This document shows positions 41,772 through 51,341 of a stretch of DNA of 64,000 bases, piece by piece. Source of the DNA: Thermoplasmata archaeon (GTDB lineage: Archaea > Thermoplasmatota > Thermoplasmata > Lutacidiplasmatales > UBA184); contig JAKASE010000002.1 of assembly GCA_021819135.1 (NCBI GenBank), positions 1-64,000 on the forward strand, given 5' to 3'. The first letter of the stretch is position 1, and each line of letters opens with the position of its first letter. A program made the translations under genes and the position numbers. The notes below the pieces were generated by a model that saw only the letters and a list, made by a program, of their open reading frames with translations, did not search any database and had not been told where the DNA came from.

Positions 41772-42399
41772 TCTCCGCCTCCTGTTCCATCTTCCGCTTC
41801 ACGGTCTTGAGCATGCTGAAGGAATCGCGTTCCATTTCGTCGAACCGGAACTTGATGTAGCGCACGGTCGACTCGAGGCGTGGGATGAGGACGTTCTCGA
41901 TCGCGCTCGCGCGGCGCTTGGTCTTCTCGATCTCCTTGAGGAGCCGGCGGAGGGCGTTCTCTTTCTCCGCGATGTCGAGCACGACCTCGTAGATCCCCTG
42001 GAAACGGTGGATCGCCTCCTGGACCGACGTCGGGAGGTCGAGCAGGACGTCCGCCGGGGTGAGCGCGAAGCCGTGACGGTCGAGGCGCGGGGTGCGCACG
42101 CCCATGACGTTCTTCGTGGAGACGGCGACCGGGCGCAGGTCCTGCAGGAGCATCGAGATGTTCTCGAGGCGGATCGCCCCTTCGAACATCTCCGCCTTGC
42201 GGATCGAGTCGTACCCGCGGGCGATCCGTTCCTGGAGGTTCCCGCGCAGCTTCAGCGCCTCGCGGGAGATCGCGAAGAACTCGGTGATGAGCGCGGTGCG
42301 CTTCAGCTTCAGGAGGTTCAGGCCCCGCTTCGCCACGCCGATCCGCCGTCGCGTACGCAGGAGCTCGAGCCGCGTCGGGCGGATGTTCTCGGCCGGCAT
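41755..42399 (-). CDS. atpD: A-type ATP synthase subunit D (central stalk)
   Basis: 214 aa. RPTRLELLRTRRRIGVAKRG and LNLLKLKRTALITEF open the long antiparallel coiled coil; the closing helix contains ALRRLLKEIEKTKRRASAIE then NVLIPRL, the V-ATPase D signature. It is the rotor shaft inside the A3B3 head. ATG 42399 is preceded by GGAGGAGGGG, a strong ribosome-binding site, preferred over the upstream open frame. Confidence 0.95.
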   Translation of the reverse strand: MPAENIRPTRLELLRTRRRIGVAKRGLNLLKLKRTALITEFFAISREALKLRGNLQERIARGYDSIRKAEMFEGAIRLENISMLLQDLRPVAVSTKNVMGVRTPRLDRHGFALTPADVLLDLPTSVQEAIHRFQGIYEVVLDIAEKENALRRLLKEIEKTKRRASAIENVLIPRLESTVRYIKFRFDEMERDSFSMLKTVKRKMEQEAESVAAA

Positions 42400-42428
42400 G
42401 GCGGTTCCCCCCTCCTCCGTGCGGGTGC

Positions 42429-43859
42429 CTAGGTGCCACCGACCGGTGGGTGGACGCGGAACTGCGCGATGAACTCCGGCCGGATCCGCTTGAGCTCGGA
42501 GTCCGGGAAATCGCTGAGGATGTCCCACGCGAGCGCGAGGCTCTGATCGATCGTCCGGTCCTCGTCCGGCCGCTGGTTGACGAACTCCTTCTCGTACCGG
42601 TCGGCCGCCCGCAGGTAGATCCGGTCGGTGGCGCTGAGCGCCTCCTCGCCGACGATCGCGGAGAGGGCCCGCTGGTCCTTCCCCGTCGCGTACGCCGCGA
42701 ACAGCTGGTCGGAGACCCCGCGGTGGTCCTCCCTCGTGCGGCCCTTGCCGATCCCGAGGCTCATGAGCCGCGAGAGGCTCGGCAGGACATCGATCGGCGG
42801 GTAGACCCCCTTGCGCTGGAGCTCCCGGCTGACGTAGACCTGACCTTCGGTGATGTACCCGGTGAGGTCCGGGATCGGGTGCGTCACGTCGTCGGCCGGC
42901 ATCGTGAGGATCGGGAGCTGCGTGATCGAGCCCTTGCGGCCGTGGATCTTCCCCGCCCGCTCGTAGATCGTCGCGAGGTCGGTGTAGAGATACCCCGGAT
43001 AGCCCCGGCGGCCCGGCACCTCGTCCCGCGCGGCCGAGACCTCACGGAGCGCCTCGCAGTAGCTCGTCATATCGGTGAGCACCACGAGCACGTGGAGGTC
43101 CTTCTCGTAGGCCAGGTACTCCGCGGCGGTGAGCGCCATTCGCGGCGTCACGACCCGCTCCATCGACGGGTCGGAGGAGAGGTTCAGGAAGACGACGGCC
43201 CGCTCGAGCGCGCCGGTCGACTCGAACTCGCGCAGGAAGAAGTTCGCCTCCTCGCTCGTGATCCCCATCGCGGCGAAGACGACCGCGAACCCTTCGCTCG
43301 AGTCGCGGAGCTTCGCCTGCCGGACGATCTGGGCGGCGACCTGGTTGTGGGGGAGACCCGCCGCGGAGAAGATCGGAAGCTTCTGGCCCCGCACGAGGGT
43401 GTTGTTGACGTCGATCGTGGAGATCCCCGTCTGGATGAACTCGCTCGGCTCCTGCCGGGAGTACGGGTTCATCGCGTTCCCGACGATCTCGAGCCGGGTC
43501 TCGCTGACGATCTTCGGGCCGCCGTCGCGCGGCTCGCCGAGGCCGTTGAAGACGCGGCCGAGGAGCTCGTCGGAGACGGCGAGGGTGGCGACCTCGCCGA
43601 GGAACTTCACGCTCGTCTGTTCGACGTTGATCCCCATCGTCGGTCCGAAGACCTGGACGATGGCGAGGCCCTTGCGCGAATCGAGGACCTGGCCCTGGCG
43701 GCGCTCGCCGTTCGGGAGCGCGATCTCGACGATCTCCCCGTAGGCGGCGTTCGCCACGTCCCGGACGAACAGGAGCGGACCGGCGACCCGATCGATCGTG
43801 CGGTAGTCGATGGGGACATCGGGGACCGTCTTTGATGGGGCGGCGCTCTTCGCGGCCAT
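42429..43859 (-). CDS. atpB: A-type ATP synthase subunit B
   Basis: 476 aa non-catalytic subunit. It has [18 protein letters not shown] at the start, [20 protein letters not shown], and [19 protein letters not shown] where subunit A has a P-loop: the GxxGxGKT motif is absent, as normal for B. ATG 43859 shares one base with the atpA stop (TGATG). It contributes Arg and other residues to the interfacial nucleotide sites. Confidence 0.97.
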   Translation of the reverse strand: MAAKSAAPSKTVPDVPIDYRTIDRVAGPLLFVRDVANAAYGEIVEIALPNGERRQGQVLDSRKGLAIVQVFGPTMGINVEQTSVKFLGEVATLAVSDELLGRVFNGLGEPRDGGPKIVSETRLEIVGNAMNPYSRQEPSEFIQTGISTIDVNNTLVRGQKLPIFSAAGLPHNQVAAQIVRQAKLRDSSEGFAVVFAAMGITSEEANFFLREFESTGALERAVVFLNLSSDPSMERVVTPRMALTAAEYLAYEKDLHVLVVLTDMTSYCEALREVSAARDEVPGRRGYPGYLYTDLATIYERAGKIHGRKGSITQLPILTMPADDVTHPIPDLTGYITEGQVYVSRELQRKGVYPPIDVLPSLSRLMSLGIGKGRTREDHRGVSDQLFAAYATGKDQRALSAIVGEEALSATDRIYLRAADRYEKEFVNQRPDEDRTIDQSLALAWDILSDFPDSELKRIRPEFIAQFRVHPPVGGT

Positions 43860-45619
43860 CAGCTCCCTCCGGGGGCGGTCGCGGCGACGGCCTGCGTCAT
43901 CTCGAGATCGAGCTGGTCGAACTGGGTCTTCATCTCGGCCTCCGGGATCCACTTCATGCGCGAGAGCTTCGTCCGAACGGGGAGCCGCTGCAGCGCCGCG
44001 ACGGTCGAGCCCTTCGCGATCGCCTCCTGCTCCCGGTCGCCGAAGGCGAGGATCGTGCGGAGCATCCTTAGCTGCTTCTGGATCGACGTGTAGGTGTCGA
44101 CCTCGTCGTAGGCGCTCTGCTGGAGGAAGTCCTCCCGCAGCATCCGCGCAACGTCGAGGGTCGCCTTCTCCCGCTCGGGGAGCGCGTCGACCCCGACCAG
44201 CTGGACGATCTCCTGGAGCTCGGCCTCCTTCTGGAGGGTCTCGAGCGCCCGCTGGCGGAGATGCACGAACTCCGGCGAGAGCTCCTTCGTGTACCAGGGA
44301 GCGAGGTCGTTGCCGTACAGCGAGTAGCTCTGGAGCCAGTTGATGGACGGGAAGTGGCGGCGCGACGCGAGCGACGCGTCGAGCGCCCAGAAGACGCGCG
44401 TGACCCGTAGCGTGTTCTGGCTCACCGGCTCCGACGTGTCCCCGCCCGGCGGCGACACCGCCCCGATGACCGAGACCGAGCCCATGCGCCCCTCCGGAGA
44501 GAGGGTGACGACCCGACCGGCCCGCTCGTAGAACTCGGCGACGCGGCGACCGAGGTAGGCGGGATATCCCTCCTCCCCGGGCATCTCCTCGAGCCGACCG
44601 GAGATCTCGCGCATCGCCTCGGCCCACCGGCTCGTCGAATCGGCCATGAGCGCGACATCGTAGCCCATGTCGCGGTAGTACTCTGCGATGGTGATGCCGG
44701 TGTAGACGCTCGCCTCGCGGGCCGCGACGGGCATGTTCGAAGTGTTCGCGATCAGGATCGTCCGCTCCATCAGTGGGCGCTTCGACTTCGGGTCCTGGAG
44801 GCTCGGGAACGTCGCGAGGACTTCCGTCATCTCGTTGCCGCGCTCGCCGCACCCCACGTAGACCACGATGTCCGAGTCCGCCCACTTCGCGAGCTGCTGC
44901 TGCGTGACCGTCTTCCCCGACCCGAACGGCCCGGGGATGGCGGCGGTGCCGCCCTTCGCGACCGGGAAGAAGCTGTCGATGACCCGCTGCCCGGTCACGA
45001 GGGGGATCTCGGGCGGGAGCTTCTGCGTGACCGGTCGCGGCACCCGCACGACCCACTTCTGGGCGAGGCTGAGCGGCACGGCGCCGCCCGCCGTCGTGAC
45101 CGACCCGATCGGATCGTGCACGGTGTAGGTCCCGCTCTTGAGCTCCTTCAGGGTCCCGCGCATCCCCGGAGGGACCATGATCTTGTGGAGGACGATCGGC
45201 GTCTCCTGGACCGTCCCGAGGATCGTGCCGGCCGTGACCTCGCTGCCGACCTTGGCGGTCGCGGTGAACTCCCACTTCGCCTTTGGGTCGAGGGGGGCGG
45301 CGACCGCCCCTCGGGTGATGAAGTCCCCGGCGGCCTTCTGGATCACGTCGAGCGGCCGCTGGACCCCGTCGTAGATCGACTTCAGGAGGCCCGGCCCGAG
45401 CTCGACGCTCAGCGCCTGGCCGGTGTTCTCGACCGGGTCGCCCGGACGGATGCCGGTCGTGTCCTCATAGACCTGGACGGTCGCCGTCCCGCCCACGAGG
45501 CGGATGATCTCCCCCACCAGCCCGAGCGAGCCGACGCGAACGACATCGTACATCTTCGCGTCTGTGAGACCCTCGGCGATGACGACCGGACCGGTGACCC
45601 GTGCGATGACCCCTGCCAT
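43859..45619 (-). CDS. atpA: A-type ATP synthase catalytic subunit A
   Basis: 586 aa. P-loop [12 protein letters not shown] (near residue 230), [16 protein letters not shown] with the catalytic Glu, and [15 protein letters not shown] with Walker B. The non-homologous region (about residues 110-200) unique to A/V-type catalytic subunits is present. No intein. It starts 10 nt after atpF. The head is encoded in order F-A-B-D, as in other archaea, but away from K-E-C. Confidence 0.98.
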   Translation of the reverse strand: MAGVIARVTGPVVIAEGLTDAKMYDVVRVGSLGLVGEIIRLVGGTATVQVYEDTTGIRPGDPVENTGQALSVELGPGLLKSIYDGVQRPLDVIQKAAGDFITRGAVAAPLDPKAKWEFTATAKVGSEVTAGTILGTVQETPIVLHKIMVPPGMRGTLKELKSGTYTVHDPIGSVTTAGGAVPLSLAQKWVVRVPRPVTQKLPPEIPLVTGQRVIDSFFPVAKGGTAAIPGPFGSGKTVTQQQLAKWADSDIVVYVGCGERGNEMTEVLATFPSLQDPKSKRPLMERTILIANTSNMPVAAREASVYTGITIAEYYRDMGYDVALMADSTSRWAEAMREISGRLEEMPGEEGYPAYLGRRVAEFYERAGRVVTLSPEGRMGSVSVIGAVSPPGGDTSEPVSQNTLRVTRVFWALDASLASRRHFPSINWLQSYSLYGNDLAPWYTKELSPEFVHLRQRALETLQKEAELQEIVQLVGVDALPEREKATLDVARMLREDFLQQSAYDEVDTYTSIQKQLRMLRTILAFGDREQEAIAKGSTVAALQRLPVRTKLSRMKWIPEAEMKTQFDQLDLEMTQAVAATAPGGS

Positions 45620-45629
45620 CTTCCCTCTC

Positions 45630-45968
45630 CTACGACGGAACTTGGAGCGTGACCCCGAGGACGCGCTTCGCGAGCGCGTTGATACTCTCGACCTCGAACT
45701 CCCCGGTGGGGGTCGGGACGAAGACGGCGAGCGGGTGGATCGAGGCGTCCGCGCTCGAGCGCTGGGCCTCGTTCAGGTGAGCCCGGATCGACTGGCTCGC
45801 GATGACCAGGCTGTAGCGTCCCTCGGTCATCACGCGCTGGAACTCGGAGACCGCGTTCTCGGGGGTGATCTCGAGGACGTCCTTGATGCCGATCAGACGG
45901 AATCCGATCGCGAGCTCCCGCTCGCCGAGAACGACGGTGGCGGCCGGCTCCTTCGGCGTCTCGGGCAC
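45630..45968 (-). CDS. atpF: A-type ATP synthase subunit F
   Basis: 112 aa. [20 protein letters not shown] then [16 protein letters not shown] matches the Rossmann-like subunit F, which binds D at the base of the rotor and regulates hydrolysis. GTG 45968 lies 28 nt after minus-strand GTTAAGTAGG (45991-46000), so this is the first, leaderless gene of the F-A-B-D-x-H-I operon. Confidence 0.92.
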   Translation of the reverse strand: MPETPKEPAATVVLGERELAIGFRLIGIKDVLEITPENAVSEFQRVMTEGRYSLVIASQSIRAHLNEAQRSSADASIHPLAVFVPTPTGEFEVESINALAKRVLGVTLQVPS

Positions 45969-45990
45969 AACGGTGTCGCCGGGGTTTTGG

Positions 45991-46000
45991 CCTACTTAAC
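45991..46000 (-). promoter_or_regulatory. TATA box of the minus-strand ATP synthase operon
   Basis: GTTAAGTAGG on the minus strand, centred about 28 nt before the atpF GTG. TTAACGCTAA on the opposite strand makes the region partly symmetrical. Confidence 0.5.
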
Positions 46001-46062
46001 GCTAACCCCGGGAGTCGCGTTAGCTCGAGGGAAAATCTCCACCGGACGGGACCCGGACCCGC

Positions 46063-46341
46063 TCACTTGTAGACCGAGTTGTGGATGTTCCCTTCGTCGT
46101 CGGTGATCAGGATGCATTCGCCTTCGCATTCGAACAGGCAGGCCTCGCAGACGATGCAGTCCGGCCCGTGGATCGCGACCGACTTCTCGCCCCGGAACTG
46201 GAACTTGGCCCCCACCGCGGTGTCGTCGACGAGGTCCGGGAACTGGTCCCGGGGTCGCAGCTCGAAGACGTTGACCGGGCAGACGTCGCGGCAGTGGGCA
46301 CAACCGGTACACTTCGCAAGTTCGATATCGACCGTGACCAT
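46063..46341 (-). CDS. Two-cluster ferredoxin-like 4Fe-4S protein
   Basis: 92 aa. Cluster motif 1 is CTGCAHCRDVCP, motif 2 CIVCEACLFECEG; both have C-x2-C-x2-C-x3-C. The motifs are separated by about 37 residues, longer than in clostridial ferredoxins, with a RGEKSVAIHGPD segment between. Probably a soluble electron carrier. ATG 46341 is preferred over 46365 because the TATA at 46373-46384 leaves only 14 nt to the latter. Confidence 0.88.
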   Translation of the reverse strand: MVTVDIELAKCTGCAHCRDVCPVNVFELRPRDQFPDLVDDTAVGAKFQFRGEKSVAIHGPDCIVCEACLFECEGECILITDDEGNIHNSVYK

Positions 46342-46372
46342 GGGCTCGCTCTCGGAGGAATCCAACCGGGTT

Positions 46373-46384
46373 CCCTATATAGGG
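46373..46384 (-). promoter_or_regulatory. Palindromic TATA box of the ferredoxin gene
   Basis: CCCTATATAGGG is a perfect 12-bp palindrome about 38 nt before ATG 46341, giving a leader of some 11 nt. Being symmetric it could also fire rightward, but the HEAT gene has its own element GTCATACC (46441-46448). Confidence 0.55.
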
Positions 46385-46469
46385 TGTGCCCGGGAGCGGA
46401 CCCGTGCGTCGGACATCCACCGTTCTCCACGTCGAGCGAAGTCATACCACGCCGGGGAATCCAGGGAAC

Positions 46470-47996
46470 ATGTCCGGAGCCAAGGCGGGGGCCCGCCCGC
46501 GGCGTGGGGGACGCCGGCCGCGACGCCCTCCCGTTCCCGCGGCTCGCTCCGGGGACCGGGCGCGGACCGAGGCCGGTGCGCTCCTCCGTGACCTCACGTC
46601 TCCCTTCGCCTCCGATCGCCGCCGGGCCGCCCACCAGCTGGCCCGCTTCCCCCGATCCGCGGTCCGGATCGCGCTCGAACGGTCGCTCGGGGACCCGGAT
46701 GCCGGCGTACGCCTCGCGGCCTCGTCGTCGTTGGGGTCGATCGGCGACCCGCGGGCCCGTCCGGCGCTCGAGGGACTCCTCGCGGACGTCCACTGGAACG
46801 TGCGGGCCCAGGCAGCGTACGCGCTCTCGCGTACCCCTCACCCGAGCTCCGTGCCGCTCCTGGTCGATCACCTCGCGCACGACGAGAGCGCGCTCGTGCG
46901 CAACGCGTGCGCGCTCACCCTCACCCACATCGGCGACCCGCGGGCGGCGCCCGCGCTCGAGCGGGCGCTCACGGACGAGTCCGACCGTGTCCGGCGGGAA
47001 GCGGTCCTCGGTCTCGAGCGCTCGGGAGGTCCCGAGGTACCGGCCCGGATCCGCCCGCTCCTCGCCGATCCCGCCCGACGGGTCCGCATCGCGGCGGCGA
47101 TGGTCCTCGGCGCCCGTCGGGACCGTGAGGCGACCCCCCTTCTCCTGGATCGGTTGCGTCGGGCCGACCCGTGGGAGCGTCCCGCGCTCCTGGTCGCGCT
47201 CGGACGGATCGGCGCGCCCGAAAGCGTCGAGGCACTCGCCCGGGCCGCGGAGGACCCGATGCACTCGGTGCGGGTCTGCGCGATCCACGCCCTCGGGGAG
47301 ATGCGGTCGCCTCGGGCACTCGAGGTCGCCGCCGCCAAGCTCTCCGACCGCTCCTGGGCGGTGCGGGGCGCGGCGGCGCTCGCGATCGGTAAGGCCGGCC
47401 GCCGTTCGGACGCCCCGGTCGTCGTCCCGCTCCTCCGAGACCCGCATCCCTGGCCACGACGGGGGGCGATCTATGCCTTGGGCGAGCTCCGGGCCGAGGC
47501 CGCTCGGGCGGAGCTCCGTCGGGCCCTCGACGACGAGGACCCCGAGGTGAGGCTGGCGGCGATCTGGGCGTTGGGGCGTCTCGCCGACCTCGAAGCCCGA
47601 CCCCGCCTCGAGGAAGAGCTCCGGCATCTCGAGGCGGCCCCGTCGGTGCCCGGGTCGACCGTGGCTCGCGGAGAGGGAGCGGTCCGGCTCGTTTCGGACG
47701 CGGAGTCCCGGCTCTTCGACACGCTCGTCGAGGCGCTCGGCGCGCTTCAGGCCCGGACCCCGGAGATTTCGACGGCCCGTCTCCTGGTCCGTGCCGCCCG
47801 CCGTCTGACCGACGAGGAGTGGTCCCGGCCGGCCCGGTTGCCGGCCCCGGTCGGGGGCGGGACTCCGGGGGGCAGCCGCCGCGAGCTCTTCGCGCGGATC
47901 GGGATCGTGCGGCCCCGTCCGACCCCCGAGGACAAGTCAGGCCGAGTGTACAAAGGTTTTAGAACCGTAAGTCCACGGACCCCCGGGGACGCATAG
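46470..47996 (+). CDS. HEAT-repeat protein, copy 1
   Basis: 508 aa. After a basic leader (AGARPRRGGRRPRRPP), about ten HEAT/PBS-lyase-type repeats follow, each with a D-x-x-x-x-VR-x-x-A pattern (for example DPDAGVRLAASSSLGSIGD). No catalytic motif. Repeats of this kind scaffold protein complexes. ATG 46470 is chosen because GTCATACC is 25 nt upstream. Colinear with the protein at 54066-55571: both share VRVCAIHALGEMR, DPHPWPRR and a closing RLPAP/RLPMP. A glycosyltransferase follows after 19 nt. Confidence 0.85.
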   Translation: MSGAKAGARPRRGGRRPRRPPVPAARSGDRARTEAGALLRDLTSPFASDRRRAAHQLARFPRSAVRIALERSLGDPDAGVRLAASSSLGSIGDPRARPALEGLLADVHWNVRAQAAYALSRTPHPSSVPLLVDHLAHDESALVRNACALTLTHIGDPRAAPALERALTDESDRVRREAVLGLERSGGPEVPARIRPLLADPARRVRIAAAMVLGARRDREATPLLLDRLRRADPWERPALLVALGRIGAPESVEALARAAEDPMHSVRVCAIHALGEMRSPRALEVAAAKLSDRSWAVRGAAALAIGKAGRRSDAPVVVPLLRDPHPWPRRGAIYALGELRAEAARAELRRALDDEDPEVRLAAIWALGRLADLEARPRLEEELRHLEAAPSVPGSTVARGEGAVRLVSDAESRLFDTLVEALGALQARTPEISTARLLVRAARRLTDEEWSRPARLPAPVGGGTPGGSRRELFARIGIVRPRPTPEDKSGRVYKGFRTVSPRTPGDA

Positions 47997-48015
47997 GTCG
48001 CAGGGGCCCGGTCGG

Positions 48016-49299
48016 ATGCAGTCCTGGATACTTCCTACCATCCTGTTCTTCGTCGGGCTGGTCCCGGTCGTCTACTTCGTCGTGAACGCCCGGTTCTCCC
48101 GGCGACGGAGCAAGAACGGTCGGGTCCCCCCGTCCGACCCGCAGGCGGTGACGATCATCGTCCCCGTCCATGCCGAGCCGATCGAGCGGTTCGACTCCTG
48201 CCTCCGCTCCGTCGTCTCGCAGGGCTCCCGCGTGGTGGTCGTGGGAGACGGCTCGTACGAGCCGTACGCCTCCCGGACCCGGGCGGCCGGTGCCGAGTTC
48301 CTCGCCCTGCCCGAGCAGGGAGGGAAGAAGCGGGCCCTCGCCGCGGGCCTCGAGCGGGTGTCGACGCCGTTCGTCCTCTTCGTGGACAGCGACACGGTGC
48401 TGCCAGAAGGGGGGGTCCGGGACCTCACGAGGTACTTCGGCCCCGCCGTCGGCGGGGTCGGCGCGAACCTCCTCGTGCGCGACACCGGGACCCTCGCCGC
48501 CGGCTCGGCCGAGTTCGTGGAACGCTCCCGGGAGGTCGTCCTCCGCGCGATGAGCTCGCGCGGGAACGTGATGTACCTGGATGGGGCGTGCATGATGTTC
48601 CGCACCGAGCTCATTCGAGAGTTCGTCCGGTCCCCGGAATTCCTCGACCTGAAGGTCCTCGGCCGTCCGTCCCGTCTCGGCGATGACTGGCTCCTGACCG
48701 ACCATGTCCTGAGCTCCGGTTTCCGGACCGTGAAGGCGTTCGACGTCGGGGTGATGACCGAGGCACCGACGACCCTCTCCGGGTTCGTCCGGAGGAACGT
48801 CCGGTGGGCCCGGTCGAGCTGGATCCGCTTCGGCCGGTACCTCATGGGGAAGGGGCCGCAGAACCCCGGCCGGTTCTACCGGCTCGAGCTCCTCGGCACC
48901 TACGCGCTGCCGCTCGTTTCGCTCGGGGTCGTGCTGCTGCGGCTCCCGTTCATCCTCCACGGCATGCAGCTCTGGCTCGGCGACACCGCCATGGCCGCCC
49001 GCCACGCCGCGCCCGCGATGGCCCTCCGGATCCCCGCGACCGTGCGGTTCCACGGCGTCGGCCTCCTCCAGACGGCCATCGGCCTCGTCGGGACCGGCAC
49101 GTTCCTCGGGGCCGTGGCGGACCGCCTGCCGAGGCACCGGCGGCTCCGTACGCTCGCCTGCGGCGCCCTCGGTTCGGGGCTCCTGTTCGTGACGATGATC
49201 TACGGCCTCGCGACCTTCTGGCGCTCCCCCGCATGGCGAAGCCCCACGGGCTCGCCCGCCCCGTCGACCGTTCCGCCCTCCCGCCCGACCCGGACCTAG
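48016..49299 (+). CDS. Membrane glycosyltransferase family 2 (hyaluronan synthase-like)
   Basis: 427 aa. One N-terminal helix precedes a GT-A domain with TIIVPVHAEP, LFVDSDTVLPEGG (DSD), GDDWLLTDHVL (catalytic Asp) and FVRRNVRWARSSW (acceptor motif), then three or four helices. Such enzymes build and export linear sugar polymers or modify lipid-linked sugars. It follows the HEAT gene by 19 nt and may be co-transcribed with it. ATG 48016 precedes the first hydrophobic segment. Confidence 0.86.
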   Translation: MQSWILPTILFFVGLVPVVYFVVNARFSRRRSKNGRVPPSDPQAVTIIVPVHAEPIERFDSCLRSVVSQGSRVVVVGDGSYEPYASRTRAAGAEFLALPEQGGKKRALAAGLERVSTPFVLFVDSDTVLPEGGVRDLTRYFGPAVGGVGANLLVRDTGTLAAGSAEFVERSREVVLRAMSSRGNVMYLDGACMMFRTELIREFVRSPEFLDLKVLGRPSRLGDDWLLTDHVLSSGFRTVKAFDVGVMTEAPTTLSGFVRRNVRWARSSWIRFGRYLMGKGPQNPGRFYRLELLGTYALPLVSLGVVLLRLPFILHGMQLWLGDTAMAARHAAPAMALRIPATVRFHGVGLLQTAIGLVGTGTFLGAVADRLPRHRRLRTLACGALGSGLLFVTMIYGLATFWRSPAWRSPTGSPAPSTVPPSRPTRT

Positions 49300-49373
49300 A
49301 CCTCCGGGTCGCCGCGGATGGGGCCGGCGGCCGGCTTTAACCGGCCGGGTGCCATACTCCCGCCCACCGGTCC

Positions 49374-50162
49374 GTGAGCGACGTCCTCCTCGGCACCAGC
49401 GGCTGGGACTACCCGGAGTGGGTCGGCCGGGTCTACCCGCCGCGCGGGGTCACCGACCGGCTCCGCTACTACACGAAGCTCTTCCCGATCGTCGAGGTCA
49501 ACTCGACGTTCTACCGGCTCCCGCCCCCGTCCGTCACCGCGTCGTGGGTCCGGCGGACCCCCGCGAAGTTCCGGTTCGCGGCGAAGTTCCCGCAGACGAT
49601 CACGCACGACCTGCGGCTCGTGGGGACCGACGAGGAGCTCGCGCGGTTCCTCGCGGTCCTCAAGCCGATCCGTGACGGGGGGAAGTTCGTGGCCGCGCTC
49701 CTCCAGCTGCCGCCGTCGCTCCCGTTCGAGGCCGCGACCGTGCGGCACTTCTACGAGTCGCTGCCCCGGGACCTCCCCGTGGCGGTCGAGTTCCGCGAAC
49801 GCTCCTGGCTGGTCCCCGAGTCGTACGCGCTCCTCCGAGAGTTCGGGCTCTCCCACGCGATCGTCGACGGGCCCCACCTCCCGATCGCCCTCGAGGTGAC
49901 CGGGCCGTTCGCCTACGTGCGCTGGCACGGGCACGGGAGCCCGCTCTGGTACGACTACACCTACTCGTCCCCCGAGCTCCTCGCCTGGGTCCCCCGGCTC
50001 CGCACGCTCACCGAGCACGTCGCGACCGTCTACGGGTTCTTCAACAACCACTTCCGGGGCGACGCCGCCGTGAACTGCCGGACCCTCTCGGAAGAGCTCG
50101 GCCTTCCCGCCCCGCCGGGGAGCGGACGCCTCGACACCTCCCCTCCTCTCCGGGACCCCTAG
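49374..50162 (+). CDS. DUF72 family protein
   Basis: 262 aa TIM-barrel-like DUF72. LLGTSGWDYPEWVGRVYPP opens it; YTKLFPIVEVNSTFYRLP, FAAKFPQTITHD, VAVEFRERSW and FNNHFRGDAAVNC follow in family order. Biochemical role is unknown, though repair or nucleic-acid processing has been suggested for the family. GTG 49374 follows a TTTAA element at 49336-49340 that lies inside the dyad CCGGCCGG-CTTTAA-CCGGCCGG. Confidence 0.9.
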   Translation: MSDVLLGTSGWDYPEWVGRVYPPRGVTDRLRYYTKLFPIVEVNSTFYRLPPPSVTASWVRRTPAKFRFAAKFPQTITHDLRLVGTDEELARFLAVLKPIRDGGKFVAALLQLPPSLPFEAATVRHFYESLPRDLPVAVEFRERSWLVPESYALLREFGLSHAIVDGPHLPIALEVTGPFAYVRWHGHGSPLWYDYTYSSPELLAWVPRLRTLTEHVATVYGFFNNHFRGDAAVNCRTLSEELGLPAPPGSGRLDTSPPLRDP

Positions 50163-50225
50163 GAACGCTCCGTTCCCGGCCCGTTTCATCGTCCCCCGAA
50201 CCGCCGCTTTAGAGCCGTCCCCGCG

Positions 50226-51125
50226 ATGGATCCGACGGAGGTCCGGAGTACGCTCTCGCTCGAGGCCGAACCGTTCGCCCGGCCGTTCCCGGCGGAGGAG
50301 GATACCCCGTACGCGCCGTCCGTTCCGGAGGGAGCCGGGCCGCGGTCCATCGCGTTCCCGACCCGGATCCGCCTCTCGCACCGCCCCCGACGGACCCGGA
50401 CCGCCCCGGTCCTTCCCTCGGAGCCGGCGCTGTTCCCCTGGCTCGCCCGGCGCCTGGCGCCCGGGGAGGCGACGCTCTGGTGCGGCCCCGGCGCGGCCGT
50501 CGAGCCGATCCTCGAGCTCCTCTACGCGGGGAACGCCGTCGCCCGCGGACGGATCTCGCTCCTCGAGGGGGCGAACCGGTTCGATCCGTACCGCATCGGC
50601 GAGCTCGGCCGCGCCTTCGGGGTCGACGCGACCCGGACGCTCGAGGGGATCCGGCTCGCGCGGGCGTTCACCGCCTACCAGATGGTCGCGCTCGTCGACG
50701 GCTGGGCCCGGGAAGCGAAGCGGCACCGGCCGACGCTCCTCGTCGGCCACGACCTGCCGGCGCTCTTCACCGCGGACGCGGTCCCTCCCGAGGAGCGGAC
50801 CGCGCTGCTCGGGCACATGGCCCGGACGCTGGGCGCGCTCCTATGCGAGGTCCCGGCCCCGCTCCTCCTCACGCTCGGACCCGGCGGGTTCTCCGGGTTC
50901 CCCGGTCTCGCGGAGGCGGGACCCCGCTGGGCGGACCTCGTCACCTTCGCCCGGGGACCCGGCACCCTCCGGTTGCGCGCGATGCGGGATGACGCCCGCC
51001 TTTCCCTCGTGCCGCGGCCCGCCGGCCAGACCGGGATCGAGGAGTTCGGCGGAGGCTCCGCCGAGGAGGTGATCGCGTGGGACGCACTGCCCCGACCTAC
51101 CGCCAGGCGCTCGAGGAGCGGATGA
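50226..51125 (+). CDS. Degenerate RecA-like protein of the PolB2 cassette
   Basis: 299 aa. The core resembles a RecA/KaiC ATPase without a working P-loop: TLWCGPGAAVEPILELLYAG replaces GxxxxGKT, then RISLLEGANRFDPYRIGE takes the Walker-B-side strand, followed by LARAFTAYQMVALVDGW. The N-terminal 60 residues are Pro-rich. ATG 50226 has no convincing TATA at leaderless distance, so the start is less certain. Its stop overlaps the next ATG. By analogy with bacterial ImuA, a degenerate RecA partner of an error-prone polymerase is a reasonable hypothesis. Confidence 0.72.
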   Translation: MDPTEVRSTLSLEAEPFARPFPAEEDTPYAPSVPEGAGPRSIAFPTRIRLSHRPRRTRTAPVLPSEPALFPWLARRLAPGEATLWCGPGAAVEPILELLYAGNAVARGRISLLEGANRFDPYRIGELGRAFGVDATRTLEGIRLARAFTAYQMVALVDGWAREAKRHRPTLLVGHDLPALFTADAVPPEERTALLGHMARTLGALLCEVPAPLLLTLGPGGFSGFPGLAEAGPRWADLVTFARGPGTLRLRAMRDDARLSLVPRPAGQTGIEEFGGGSAEEVIAWDALPRPTARRSRSG

Positions 51126-51331
51126 AGCGCTGGGACGAGTTCGCCCGCCTCCTCACGACGCCCGAGGAGCGCGAGGCGTTCGAGCTCGTCCGCACCGGGG
51201 CCCGCCGCTACGCCGCCCAGGCGACGTACGTCGGGAGCCCCGACCTCCTCGAGTCGATCCTGCTCTCGGTCCTCACCGACCTCGCCGCGCGGATCCGCTC
51301 CGCGCCCGGCGAGCCCCGCGCGCGTCCGTAG
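51122..51331 (+). CDS. Small helical protein between RecA-like and PolB2 genes
   Basis: 69 aa from ATG 51122, which overlaps the RecA-like stop (ATGA) and is preceded by GAGGAG; an alternative GTG at 51077 would add 15 residues. Almost all helix: WDEFARLLTTPEEREAFELV and SPDLLESILLSVLTDLA. No Cys, no clear helix-turn-helix. Ten bases separate it from the polymerase gene. Likely an adaptor in the same complex; family not recognised. Confidence 0.68.
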   Translation: MKRWDEFARLLTTPEEREAFELVRTGARRYAAQATYVGSPDLLESILLSVLTDLAARIRSAPGEPRARP

Positions 51332-51341
51332 CGCCGGAGCG

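Noticed and set aside
46386-46469. Earlier start for HEAT protein copy 1
   Set aside because: The TATA at 46373-46384 is too close to 46386, while another TATA fits ATG 46470.
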